Shown here in pieces: positions 25,501 through 35,163 of a stretch of 64,000 bases of DNA. The notes beneath the pieces were generated by a model that had not been told where the DNA came from, did no database searches, and worked only from the letters and a program-made list of their open reading frames with translations. Each line of letters starts with the position of its first letter. Position 1 is the first letter of the stretch. A program made the position numbers and the translations under genes. Source of the stretch: Lepisosteus oculatus (Eukaryota > Chordata > Actinopteri > Semionotiformes > Lepisosteidae); contig NC_090698.1 of assembly GCF_040954835.1 (NCBI RefSeq), forward strand, positions 49,424,284 to 49,488,283. Reading direction: 5' to 3'.

Positions 25501-26084
25501 ACTCGTGGCATTCTCATGCTGTCCAAACTCAAACTAATTTGGCTGCCTCTGATCCATGAGACAGTGTGCTTGAAACTCTGTTATGTTCTCATAACTGTAT
25601 CTCGCTTCGACTCCCTTTGTAATTTCTAGGAAACTTGCCAATGCTAAAAATCTAAAATTGCATTACTCTGTGGTCTTCTTTTTCCCCAGTACTTTCAAGA
25701 AATATTCGATCCCTTCCTTCCATGGAAACGAACAAGTTGGAATATGGAGAAGGGGCTAAAGACATGGACAGCAAAGATGTTTTCCTTCCCAGCATAGAAC
25801 ACATCAAGACCACGCTGAAGCCTGGTGGCCAGAATCACACCCCAGATTATCAGAAAGTAGATCAAGCCGAGTCAGAATCTGCCGTCAGCAGCAACTCGTC
25901 CTCCGACTTCCCGTCTCAGGGTAAAACCAACCTCGCACCCGCAGCCGGCCAGGACAATCGCCAGGCCTCGGCAAGAGAAGTAAGGGATTATCAGACTACA
26001 GGCCCTGCAGTGAATAAAGACGACTGGATGGACAGGAAAAGCACTTCTGTAATAATACAGCAGCATCGCTCTGATGAAATGTAG
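19583..26084 (+). CDS. creb3: CREB3-family ER-anchored bZIP transcription factor, complete
   Basis: Nine coding exons: 19583-19720, 20091-20409, 20730-20827, 21679-21771, 22254-22360, 23530-23598, 23782-23866, 25345-25438 and 25690-26084. All phases join, giving 465 aa. The acidic N-terminus contains the family motif [22 protein letters not shown]...LPLTK (exon 5) is the conserved ATB region. The basic region [18 protein letters not shown] lies at about 226-243, and the zipper at about 244-285. A single membrane helix is at about 300-318 ([13 protein letters not shown]). The luminal tail holds sequons at N383 and N403 and ends [16 protein letters not shown] just after the membrane resembles the Site-1 protease region of human CREB3 (VLSRQLRALPS). 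The family is held in the ER, cut in the Golgi by S1P and S2P, and releases an N-terminal activator. Membership is certain. Orthology to CREB3 rather than CREB3L3 (similar length, ELVLT...LPLTK) is likely from KVYV, LSRxxR and linkage, but not proven. Confidence 0.93.
20091..20409 (+). CDS. creb3: creb3 exon encoding the acidic activation region
   Basis: The largest early exon (residues 47-152), between acceptor tgctttacag and donor TTTAG|gtatgg. It carries [13 protein letters not shown], the GSDSGISED motif shared with CREB3L3 and CREB3L4, and a serine/proline-rich run. Phase 1 at its end fits the next exon (DDWDPEC). Confidence 0.9.
22254..22360 (+). CDS. creb3: creb3 exon encoding the DNA-binding basic region
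   Basis: Residues 217-252: [18 protein letters not shown] then [16 protein letters not shown]. The bZIP signature N-x-x-S-A-x-x-S-R is intact (N231 to R239). Donor AGCAG|gtaagc. The next exon at 23530 begins the leucine zipper. Confidence 0.93.
24410..25062 (-). mobile_element. Truncated Tc1-like transposase, antisense in a creb3 intron
   Basis: On the minus strand, a long frame (ATG near 25016-25059) encodes a Tc1/mariner N-terminus: a helix-turn-helix arm ([17 protein letters not shown]... [12 protein letters not shown]), the GRPR-like link [11 protein letters not shown], and the first catalytic aspartate in VLFPDES. The reading then breaks at ...RVWRSR. The rest of the DDE core, with the second D and final E/D, is missing, so it cannot encode an active enzyme. 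Most of the retained half is free of stops, which suggests a fairly recent insertion. I could not identify both terminal inverted repeats. Confidence 0.8.
25345..25438 (+). CDS. creb3: creb3 exon encoding the transmembrane helix
   Basis: Residues 304-334 begin [18 protein letters not shown], the hydrophobic helix followed by the proline/asparagine exit typical of CREB3 proteins. Acceptor tttcctcag and donor AAATG|gtaatt. The intron before it holds the Tc1 fragment. Confidence 0.9.
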
Positions 26085-26369
26085 AGGATCTTCCCTGCTT
26101 CCTTCCAGGAAGAAGGGGAAAATACTGTGCACTGTCTGTTCCATGCACTGCCCTGAAGTGTATTGTGACATCTAGAAAATAATGGTCTCTGCAAAGACAT
26201 GAACATGTGAAATGTGATCCCTTAATGTCTTTTTAAGGTAGAAAAAATGCCTGCAAAACATTTTTTTTTTATCGCGGGAAGCGGTGATGATAAAATATAT
26301 GCTTTTCCCAGTTTGGGAATTTTAAAACTCTTAGTTATTTCAGCCTTTTGCTTTTGTTAGCATGGTTAT

Positions 26370-26520
26370 TATTTACTGGGGCAGTATTGCAGAGTGGTGA
26401 TTAGGGCTTTCAACTTATAACTGAAGGATTGTGACTGAGCACTGCTATTGCACTCATGAGCAAGGTACTGCACTCGGATTGCTTCGGTAAAAAGCCCAGC
26501 AGGCTGGCTTTCTCGGGTCC
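26370..26520 (+). repeat. tRNA-derived SINE fragment
   Basis: 'gcagagtggtgattagggctttcaac' matches a tRNA-like box A region. 'actgctattgcactcatgagcaaggtactgcactcggattgcttcggtaaaaagcccag' is the body typical of fish SINEs of the 'ttgagcaaggtac' type. Box B is decayed. Confidence 0.65.
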
Positions 26521-27442
26521 CTTAAGGATTTTCCTTGAGTCAAAATTAAAGTTGCAGGTCCCCTCATAGTGTTCAAGCTTGAAAAGTTCACTTCTTTAGC
26601 CCATCCGAGTTAGAGATCCTTTGGAAATGCGGTCAAAGAAATGTGATGAACTAAACAAACTGCCCTCAGCAATAAAGATAATGAGGAAGAAGAAACAGTG
26701 TTTTTGACTGTGAAGGACTAGTTCTTTAATTGGAAATGTGTTTGCTGACAATTAAAGGTGCCATAGGAGGCATGCCTAGAGAGTTAATTTAGCAAAAGCT
26801 TGGCATTCCCATTGCTACACGTTGTAACACATTTCCAGCATCTACAAAAAATAATTAAAACAACATCTTCATCATCAAATCCCAAATAAAGGTTTGGTTA
26901 AGAAGTCCATGTTTTGGCTATACAGTAATACAGGCAGAATGTTTCCTTTTTTCATGGATTTTCATGTCTTTAGACACTACAGGTGATCATGATTTTTACT
27001 CTCAGCGCTGAAAGTTGCTTTTACTTTTGTATATTTTACCTGTTTTTTACATTTAGAAATAACATAGAACATTCCCAGTACTAAAGAGTATTAAAAGTCT
27101 TGTTGGCAGATGCAACATATGAAACATTTGGTAGAGGCTGGATCATTTTTATTTGTATATAGGAGAAGAATGATATATTATTGCTAAATGTATTTGTGCT
27201 GGTTTTCCGGTGTGTATATATATATAAAACATCAAGAGACGAAATGCTATGACCTGCAATATCAGCGATTGCATTTTTTGTGAATGTTTTTATGTGGCAT
27301 TTTGTATAGAAAAGTAACAAAGTCTTCTTTTCAGTTAAAGAACTGTTTCTCCGTTTTTTCCCTCGCGCACCTTACCGCTGTGATATTCTTGTACTGGTCT
27401 GTTAATTGTAATCGAGTTCAGTTTTGTTTTCACGATCTTTTT

Positions 27443-27448
27443 AATAAA
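27443..27448 (+). terminator. creb3 distal polyadenylation signal
   Basis: AATAAA in tttttAATAAAagcataatgg, about 1.36 kb after the stop. It is the last convincing signal before the convergent gadd45 gene A. Confidence 0.55.
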
Positions 27449-28228
27449 AGCATAATGGACACCAACAGACTTCTCAGGCCATTCTGAAGTGTGTATTCGA
27501 TTGATTATTTTGTCGGTAGGGTGTCATGGTTTTATCACGTGTAAATACTTTTTCTTAATCTCCTAAATTGTGTTTGCTTAACTTCGAAGTTGACAATGCA
27601 ATGACAGTTTTTGTAGTTGCGCTCGTCCTTTTGGACGTTCAAAAGAATCCTTCTACTTGGAGAAAGTAACCCCCCCTCCCCACTACGAAGCTGGCAGATG
27701 GAGCAGTTCTGTTGTAAAGACATTTGGTTAATAAAGGGGACAACAGCAGGCACCTGGAGATGTCTCCCGTGAAAAGTCTATTGTGCTTTCCTTTGCAAAT
27801 GCTAATGACCAGTGCGGAGAGCAGGCAAGATAAAGAGTAAGGTCTCAGTGAGCAGGAAATTTATGCAAACTTTGGAAACTCGCTGTACTTTGCCGAATAT
27901 AAAACAGTTTTGTAAAACACTAATTCATAAACGATGTGCACAGAAAACCTCCACTCGGTAAAAGCGGGTGCAGGCCTAAAATGGGAACAGCGCTTGACAA
28001 TTTTTTTAAGGCCTGGTGTATCTTGCTTTTAAATTACAATTATTGAATAGATCAAGATCGTTAGAATATGAGGCCTTCAAAAACGTAAATGTGTTGGACT
28101 TTTATTTTACATTACCAATCGAAAACATTTATATCCAAACTAAAAGTAACCATGATGGACTGTAAACCAAATTACGTTTGTTGAAGTTACATGGAAAAAG
28201 TAACACCAAGATTTCTTTCTTATATTGG

Positions 28229-28234
28229 TTTATT
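28229..28234 (-). terminator. gadd45 gene A polyadenylation signal
   Basis: TTTATT on plus, AATAAA on minus, about 400 nt beyond the gene A stop. A second candidate lies at 28101-28106. Confidence 0.5.
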
Positions 28235-28629
28235 TAAATACTGAAGATCTTTCATATTAAACACAATCAAACAAGCTAATTAGCTACTAAATTGAAAAGT
28301 ACATTACATACGTAATGACGCGTAAGCACATTTTTCACATTTGAGTCATTCTGTGTATTTTATCTCTTGACTCCTTTCTTCTCTTCCTGTTAACTCTGCA
28401 CCCAACTGGAAGACTCGTCTTTCTTGTCCAGGTACTCCAGCCCCATAGGAGTATCGTCTTATTGTAACCCGTCCTCCTTAACCGCAAGGACCTCGGTATC
28501 TTGTCCCGGTCTTCCTCAGACTCTTCTGAGAACCTGACTGGGTCTTCATTTGGATTTTTCATCCATATACTCCAGGATGATTTTTCCTCATAGTGTAAGC
28601 ACTTCCAAAGACTCTCGTCAAGTCCCAAT

Positions 28630-29331
28630 TCAGCGCTCTGGGAAAGATACAGCAGGCAACCACTCGTTGGACCCCCTGCTTTCTTCGCAAAACAAGTTCA
28701 GCTTCTCTAGAGCAGGATCTTCAAACGAGCTATCAGCTGAGTTCTGTTATAAAATAAGAAAAAAAAACACTATTAGTATCCTTTTCGGGAATGGATCGCA
28801 ACGATATTTGTTTTTGTTGGACGATATTTGTTGACAATTCATGTAGTTGCGAGAGATACATACCGTGACGAGAATGCAGTGCGCATCTTGGGGTTCGCCT
28901 GACTCATCGCTCCCGACAATCTCAGCCAGTCGCTGGATGTCATTCACCCTCACGATGTTGATGTCGTTGTCGAAGCAGAAGGCCTGGATTAAGGTGAAGT
29001 GGATCTGCAGAGCGATGTCCCACTCGTACCCCTCATCGGTTGCCAGAACACAGAAAGCCACGCTGTCTGGGTCACTGCAAATTAAAACAAATCATAATTA
29101 GTACTTTGTTAGCCAGCATGTCGCATGAAATTTCCCCCACTTCGCACAGTATCAAAATAAATGTAGTATGGATAATAATACTCACACATTCATAACTTTT
29201 GCAGATTCGTAGACTCCAACAGTGAGACAATTCTGCGCTTTTGCCGAAACTAAAATGTCCTTTAATGCCTTCCCAGGAGACTGAACCCTGGCCTCGGTGC
29301 ATTCCTGAACAAGGACCTCTTCAAGAGTCAT
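28630..29331 (-). CDS. gadd45: GADD45 gene A (gamma-like), complete, intron 1 lost
   Basis: Three coding exons on minus: 29331-29186, 29074-28864 and 28743-28630 (146, 211 and 114 nt), giving 156 aa. It starts MTLEEV, as in GADD45G, and ends AVSFPER. GADD45 proteins are small acidic L7Ae-fold regulators that bind MTK1/MEKK4, CDK1-cyclin B and PCNA and are induced by stress or developmental signals. The core [18 protein letters not shown] and the ending [12 protein letters not shown] are intact. Exons 1 and 2 of the usual four-exon gene are fused here. The middle exon is nearly identical to those of genes B and C. The promoter has CCAAT and TATA-like boxes upstream. Family is certain; gamma assignment is likely from the N-terminus and neighbour C. 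Confidence 0.96.
28864..29074 (-). repeat. Homogenised gadd45 exon 3, copy A
   Basis: 211 nt differing at one position from copy B (32905-33115) and two from copy C (38373-38583). The near-identity begins at the exon border and runs about 20 nt past the donor in common with B (gtatgtatctct..caactac), but not with C. Confidence 0.93.
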
Positions 29332-29434
29332 GATGCAAGTTGCAGTAATTGTAAATTGCAAAAAAAAAAGGTGAAATGTGTAAACCTCGGAAGCAAATCC
29401 AAGCGGAGAATGATCCTGAACGTCCTGGCCTCCG

Positions 29435-29484
29435 TTTTTAAATCCTCAAATCCCGTACTCATGAATAGCTCGCCCTCTCATTGG
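29435..29484 (-). promoter_or_regulatory. gadd45 A core promoter: CCAAT and TATA-like box
   Basis: On minus, AGCCAATGAG (CCAAT at 29484-29480), then ATTTAAAAA (29443-29435) about 40 nt downstream, roughly 105 nt before the ATG. The layout matches gene B, and the AGCCAAT core is shared with genes B and C. Confidence 0.65.
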
Positions 29485-29989
29485 CTGCGCGTGTGAAGCA
29501 TTGGTATGCTAATACGAAGTATTGTCCCCCCAGGCTCGTGGCCGGGTGCCGGTTCCATGGAGACACGTATTGTCAAAGGTCCTTTGTTTGCCGCTATGCG
29601 GAGAGATTCGGAAGCAAAGTAATTGCCCCGAGTTTCAAAGCTTCTCCATACATACGTTTACTTGACACTTCTATCGTTCAATTTTAGTCTAATTTAATCT
29701 AAGATGTAGTCCGTTTGAAACCTGGAACATTAAAGTAGCACTAGACATACAAAAGTCTAGTTACAAAACAGTAACTAGTAGATACAAAAGCTAATTCTGC
29801 AGAATACAGTTCCTTCAGAGTAGTTAGTCGGGATTGTGATACTGCTCTTATCATAACCGCTGTGCAGTTTGATACTTCAAGTGTTGTGGTGATAATTGCA
29901 CTACAGATAATCTGTAATTAGAAGTGTTTAGTACACAGATATAGGGAAGAACCTTTGATTCTCCAAAAAAGGGGGAGAAATGGGTGCAG

Positions 29990-30111
29990 CAGGTGGAGTT
30001 TGCGAAGGAGTAAAACGATTCCTTTGTACGAGCCCCCTGTCAGAAATGCCTCCCATTGTTAAAGCTTTCTTTACAAATGGAAATTAAAGGCGTGTGTCGG
30101 GCACAATCTGC
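29990..30111 (+). promoter_or_regulatory. Composite gadd45 spacer element, copy 1
   Basis: CAGGTG at 29990, CCATTGTT at 30053, CTTTACAAATGGAAAT at 30069, CGTGTG at 30091 and CAATCTGC at 30104. The POU-type word is altered (ATGGAAA) and the ACACGCCGAAG block is barely recognisable, so this is the most decayed copy with copy 2. It lies about 600 bp upstream of gene A but points along plus, opposite to that gene. Confidence 0.6.
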
Positions 30112-30696
30112 TTCATTTTGCCGGATAATACTGCTTAATTATAAGTGCTAGCATCCTATGCGTATCTGTTGCAGTGAAATAGTAATAGTGTTTCATATCT
30201 AGGTTTTTAATTTAAAAACGATTAAAGACTAATGCATTGCATTTTGATAGAAAGTTACAAATCAGTTCTAGCGACAGTAGAGTAACAATAGCAGTCCAGT
30301 AGTTAAGCGACACGTTTAAATTGTGGCACGTTATCTTAAGGTTCAGATAACATGATAAGAAGACAATATAACAATCTGTTAAACAATTTGCAAAAATTAG
30401 ATTTCCAAAGATTTCAAAATAGTGCAAAGTGCATTAAGTAATAAGTACATTAGCACATTAAAAAGTTAATATTTTCTAACTAAAGTATTGTGTTTCGAAT
30501 GAGCAATTAGGATGATCAAAATAGATGCGTGTGTATTTCTTTTGGATTATTATTCACTCCGCAACAGTTTATAGGTGGACTTGAGCATGCCTAATATTTA
30601 ATATTTGGATGTTGGATTCCTGGGGCGAATAATAGATATGAGGATGGACGATAAAACTGACACCCCCCTCACCTTTAGTGGTAGGCTACCAGGGAA

Positions 30697-30822
30697 CAGA
30701 TGGGACAGTGTCGCTATGAAGACCAAGAAAAAAAAAAAGCAGAGGTTCAGACTTGCAGATGGCACACGTCTAAAATTGACCATTGTTTATGACATCTATT
30801 CAAATGCAGAACAACGCGTGCC
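30697..30822 (+). promoter_or_regulatory. Composite gadd45 spacer element, copy 2
   Basis: CAGATG at 30697, a second CAGATG near 30757 leading into gcacacg, CCATTGTT at 30780, CAAATGCAGAACAACGCGTG at 30801-30820 and then CC. The terminal CAATCTGC is lost. A 129-aa open frame covers it but looks accidental. Confidence 0.6.
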
Positions 30823-31292
30823 TGTTCATTATAGGCCATCCGATAAAAGTCGCTTTAAACTTTTAAATAACCCCCAACCCACTTCTAACACGTATCAGAT
30901 CCCCAAATCACAATGTAACAATCAAGCGGATTATTTCAAGAGCTGCTTTCCACAAGGACCAGTAGTTTCCAGCGGCGGCGAGTTTTCGGCCTAGCCATCT
31001 TCTTAATGACTCGTCTAGTTTATCAGCACCAGTCCCTCGACGTCTACTTCTGTGATGGCTTTTGATCTAGGTTTGCACAGTTCACAGTAATCTCGACAAG
31101 ATGAATTGCACAGGTAAAAGCAGGCGTAAAACCAATAGCAGAAATTAGGACAACAAACTAGAAGGTCGGGCTTTCAAAACATTTTCGTTGAGACGCGTGC
31201 AACTAGATATTAATGTATAAGGCAAAATAAGCTCAAGACTACTCAACCGGCTCAAAGACCCTCCCCCAATTTGAGCGAAATAGCCATAGTGA

Positions 31293-31417
31293 CAGGTGGT
31301 CCAGTGCTGCTATGAAAAAGAAGGATCCCATTGTAGGGATCCACATGCCGAAGTCCGCCTGTTATCTGGCATCTCTTTACAAATGCAAATTAGCAGCGTG
31401 CTCCCGGCACAATCTGC
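31293..31417 (+). promoter_or_regulatory. Composite gadd45 spacer element, copy 3
   Basis: CAGGTG at 31293, CCCATTGTA inside the small palindrome GGATCCC..GGGATCC (31324-31342), CACATGCCGAAGTC at 31342, CTTTACAAATGCAAAT at 31375, GCGTG at 31396 and CAATCTGC at 31410. The POU-type word is a perfect octamer, ATGCAAAT. Confidence 0.75.
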
Positions 31418-31825
31418 CTCGTTTGTCAACACGTTCATTGCACACTGTAAGGAAAGTACTCATTCACAATGTTAGAACATTTCTGGTTTAAGAGTGTTGC
31501 CCTCCTTAAGATCTTCGCGTCGTCTTCTTTCATAGGATGCACTTTTAATTAAAAAAAGTGTATATTCCTTGCCAGCGTTGTCCGGTGTTGAAAAGTTTGT
31601 GTTTTAGTGTATGACCTAAGCCACCGAATGGAATTTAAAGCAGAACTCCGTGTATGTGTTCTAATTTGATTTGAGCCCTGTGCTACTGAGACATTCGACC
31701 TATTATAAACAAAAAGAAAATGCAGAAATATTGAGCGGTCTTTTAGACGGCTGCCTATGTGTGAGGTATAACAGATTACAAAACGTCAACCCACCCCCAC
31801 GCACATTGAACAAGGAGCATATTGA

Positions 31826-31959
31826 CAGATGGACCAATGTAGATCTGGAGAAGAAAAAAAAAACAATTGTCCGAACTTCCAGATGCCACACGCCGAAGTC
31901 TGACCATTGTCTAGCCACTCTTTACAAATGCAAAGCAACGCGTGCCACTTTCAATCTGC
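31826..31959 (+). promoter_or_regulatory. Composite gadd45 spacer element, copy 4
   Basis: CAGATG at 31826, CCACACGCCGAAGTCTGACC from 31886 leading into CCATTGT (31904-31910), CTTTACAAATGCAAAG at 31920, ACGCGTGCC at 31938 and CAATCTGC at 31952. It is one of the two best preserved copies and ends about 670 bp before the inferred start of gene B. Confidence 0.8.
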
Positions 31960-32558
31960 TACAAAGAAAAAAAAAACTTCACCTTACTTAAAGTAAAAGC
32001 CTTTCTTGAAAGAAGGTCTTAATGGAACGTTGCGCCCAAGGAACCAGACTAATATAATACGAAATGGTCGATTTCGTATTTTACATTAGAATCAGATTAA
32101 CTTTTTATATTTGCACACCATAACTCTTGATTAAAGCCGTAACACATCAGGTTATATCATAAAGGGGAGAGATTTTCTTAATCAAAACAAGTTTTTCTTA
32201 TTGCTGTTGCAGAAGAAACTTCTCTTTGTGCGTTTGACAAAAGGAATCTTCTTTATGCATATTTTTAAAAGATGTACATACATGACATTTTTTTAAAATG
32301 AGGAATACAAAAAACATAATTACGACATGGGACATAACACTGCATATTGCGGAACAGTGGTCTAACAGAGGTACAAAACCGGTATATTTATCTTCCACGT
32401 TAAATTATTTTTCCTAAAATTGTGGGGTATTGAAGAATAAGTGTTAGCTGAGGGCTCGCGCATGTAAATTGTTGTATAGAAATGATTTGTAATAAATTTT
32501 GCACGGGTCATTCGATGCTCTGACACGCGCCACACTAAAACTTTTTATTCTCTTGTAG

Positions 32559-32607
32559 CCAATCAGGGACCTCCCTACTAAAGAGAGAGGCAGCTGCTCA
32601 CTATAAA
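32559..32607 (+). promoter_or_regulatory. gadd45 B core promoter: CCAAT and TATA box
   Basis: AGCCAATCAG (CCAAT at 32559-32563) and TATAAA (32602-32607). Transcription should start near 32632, leaving a ~65-nt leader to the ATG at 32697. This closeness argues that the gene truly lacks a separate first coding exon. Confidence 0.8.
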
Positions 32608-32696
32608 GCCAGAGACTACACAGCGAGTAGGACAAGATACTGTTTCAATACTTGGTCGCAGCAGTATTATCAAAAAGTCGTCCAACAAACTACAAG

Positions 32697-33350
32697 ATGC
32701 AGACTGCAGGCAAATCCCTGGAAGAAGCTCTCATCTCCGCAAAAAACGAGGAACGCCTCACAGTTGGTGTCTACGAGTCCGCACAAATTATGAATGAGTA
32801 AGTATATCTAATGCTACACTTCCTATGTAAGACATAATATAATGTACAATAATGTAACAGGAAAGAAACGCAATGTTAAATTTCGGTTTATTTTTCTCTT
32901 CCAGTGACCCAGACAGCGTGGCTTTCTGTGTTCTGGCAACCGATGAGGGGTACGAGTGGGACATCGCTCTGCAGATCCACTTCACCTTAATCCAGGCCTT
33001 CTGCTTCGACAACGACATCAACATCGTGAGGGTGAATGACATCCAGCGACTGGCTGAGATTGTCGGGAGCGATGAGTCAGGCGAACCCCAAGATGCGCAC
33101 TGCATTCTCATCACGGTATGTATCTCTTACAACTACTGTATATGAACTTTAACACTGTGTTCATTGATAACAAGTACCACAATGTAGCACATTACTGAGC
33201 AATAAAGTAATCATTATGTCTTTTGTTTTATAACAGAACACCACTGAAAGTTCATGGGAAGATCCTGCTCTAGAGAAACTGAACTTGTTCTGTGAAGAAA
33301 ACCAGAGGTTAAATGAATGGGTACCTGCAGTATCTCTCTGTGAGAGCTGA
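32697..33350 (+). CDS. gadd45: GADD45 gene B, shortened N-terminus
   Basis: Three coding exons: 32697-32797, 32905-33115 and 33237-33350 (101, 211 and 114 nt), giving 141 aa. It begins MQTAGKSLEEAL, which aligns with exon 2 of a normal gadd45. The usual MTLEE exon is absent, and no such exon is seen between the TATA box and the ATG. The GADD45 core is intact. The C-terminus LCES replaces the usual LPER. The junction residue after IMN is Asp, where A and C have Val. Expected role as for GADD45 (MAP3K4, CDK1 and PCNA binding). Exon 3 differs from that of gene A by one base. It could be a specialised or young paralogue; nothing indicates a pseudogene. Confidence 0.95.
32905..33115 (+). repeat. 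Homogenised gadd45 exon 3, copy B
   Basis: One difference from copy A (ATC for GTC near the end, giving Ile) and three from copy C. The preceding intron tract (ttctcttccag) is unlike those of A and C. Confidence 0.93.
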
Positions 33351-33892
33351 AGAGATTTTACAGACCAAGAAGGAAATGCTTAATCTCAGAGGAATAATCA
33401 TCCTGGAGGAATACATGTGCAATGCATGGAATTCCTGAAATCCTTGATGTTCCTGGAGAGGAATAGAGGAACCTCTGGTCAGGAGACCCAGAGACCTGAA
33501 GGAGGAGAAGACGGACAGTCCCTGTCTCTATGACCCAAGATTCACTGGCTTCATGAGGGGCGAACCAGTGCTTTTCAGTGGCGTGGAATGTTTTGAGGGA
33601 CATAAGGTGCTTGATGGATTCTGAAAATATTTTGGAAAGCAATCGCTTGTGAATTTCCAAGATCTACACTTGTGATGCAAAAGCAGTACTCACAGTATCT
33701 AGACAGGAAGAAAATCAATAAGAACACGTCACATGTGTGGGAAGAAGTTCAGAGAACTGCTGAAAGGAAGAAAAAGAGAACAAAAGACTTTTAAAGCTTT
33801 TGACACGGATACCGATGTTGTAATTTTTTTTACAGTTTTTGTTTACATTGATGAACATATCGATTCTGCTTTTCTGTATTTAATTTACCAGT

Positions 33893-33898
33893 AATAAA
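33893..33898 (+). terminator. gadd45 B polyadenylation signal
   Basis: AATAAA about 545 nt after the stop. The 3'UTR carries no recognised element. Confidence 0.65.
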
Positions 33899-34754
33899 CA
33901 ATGAGTATTTAATTAACGTATGAATTTCGTTATTGCATGGCCATTTAAAATTAAAAAGGGTATACAGACAACGATTCCTCTTGAGTAGGTATGGATACCA
34001 CTTGGGAGTGTACTGCAATATGTGCACTTGAATATGTGATTTGTGTGTCCAAATCCTGTAAAAATGTTAGCAATATAACCCCAGTTTGTACGGCTTGGCA
34101 CATATTTTCCTTAAAAAGATCAGCGGGAGTGTTATTTTCAGAATGACATTAGTTCTGATATATGAAAATATAACATCACTTTTTTCTGGAGAATTTATTA
34201 TCAGCCACAGTGAATAGACCATTTCTTTCATTTATTATTTTTCTTTAGCCAACACAATACTGATCTTGCACTATAAATGTTTTCAAATAAAAGGAACAAT
34301 AGTTCCCATTTAAAAATATTCTTTATCAGTAGCATAATTTACCTGAGAACTATTTCCTTTGAAAGCCCTTAAAATCAGGTCATTTCAAAATCACATTTAA
34401 ATGCAATTTACATATTTTAAAATGGTTTCTCTTCGAAGTATACATAATTGAATTTCAGTTGGACTATTCTAATAAATCAATAATTGAAGTTTGGTCAGAT
34501 CCTAATAAATGCAACATAAAGATGGAACTGTGATGAAGGTGTGTTTGACATAATTTACCTAACTGTGAGAACAACAGGCTAACTGCTGACAGAACATCCC
34601 TCACTATAGAGGGGAATGAGCTAGGGAGCTGCTCCCAAGGTAAAAACAAGGGAGGGTATGATAGAGGTATTAAGATATAGTTGTCAGTAAGTGGATGGAG
34701 TTAGGATCATTCCTTCTACTACTTTTCTGTTTAAAGCTCTATTTGCTTTTGTTG

Positions 34755-34900
34755 TGTAGCATGTACCGTATGACCACTTCCACCCCTGAAGTGCAGCTCC
34801 TGTTTGGGTGACCTGTAGCAGCCTATATGTGACTAAATTATTCCTTTTGTTTGTAACAGCTCTTATGTTCTGACACAGCCATTATTTCTTTAACGAAAAA
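34755..34900 (-). repeat. Old SINE-tail fragment
   Basis: 'ccacttccacccctgaagtgcagctcctgtttgggtgacctgtagcagcc' parallels the stretches at 53880-54220 and 62455-62690, which are diverged relatives of the 5S-SINE tail in minus orientation. Confidence 0.45.
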
Positions 34901-35149
34901 GTACTCAGGACTTCATTGTAACATCTCATCCGAAGAACTCAACCTCTACATCATAGTTTCCCTGGTCATCATAGTGTGGGCTTCTGAGATCTTAAAGATC
35001 TGGCTACAATGTGGAAACGTTGATGTACAATTTTATGAATGAACCATAAAAAGGAAAGTAAACGTGTACTTATTCAGACATGTCTATTCAATTTGAGCAG
35101 TGCATTTTACTGTAATCGAGGACAAAAATAAATTCAGTAATAAAAACTC

Positions 35150-35163
35150 CCACTAGATGGCAG
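35150..35163 (+). promoter_or_regulatory. CTCF-like motif 1
   Basis: CCACTAGATGGCAG fits the vertebrate CTCF core (CCASYAGRKGGCRS). Isolated motif match only. Confidence 0.4.

Larger units (their letters stand above)
26085..27470 (+). other. creb3 3'UTR (probable)
   Basis: Runs from the stop to the best AATAAA at 27443-27448. AATAAA also occurs at 26671-26676 and 26885-26890, so shorter forms are possible. A SINE fragment sits inside (26370-26520). Confidence 0.55.

Noticed and set aside
27781-27880. Possible sixth copy of the composite element downstream of gadd45 A
   Set aside because: It has ctttgcaaatgctaatg and tttatgcaaac words but lacks the ACACGCCGAAG block, CCATTGT and CAATCTGC in order on either strand.
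28847-29101. Antisense frame across gadd45 exon 3, repeated almost identically over copies B and C
   Set aside because: It is the reverse-frame shadow of a homogenised exon. The three copies look conserved only because the sense exon is.
30605-30994. 129-aa open frame in the gadd45 A-B spacer
   Set aside because: It covers composite element copy 2, contains a lysine run from an A-tract, has no domain, and the frame is not kept in the other four element copies.
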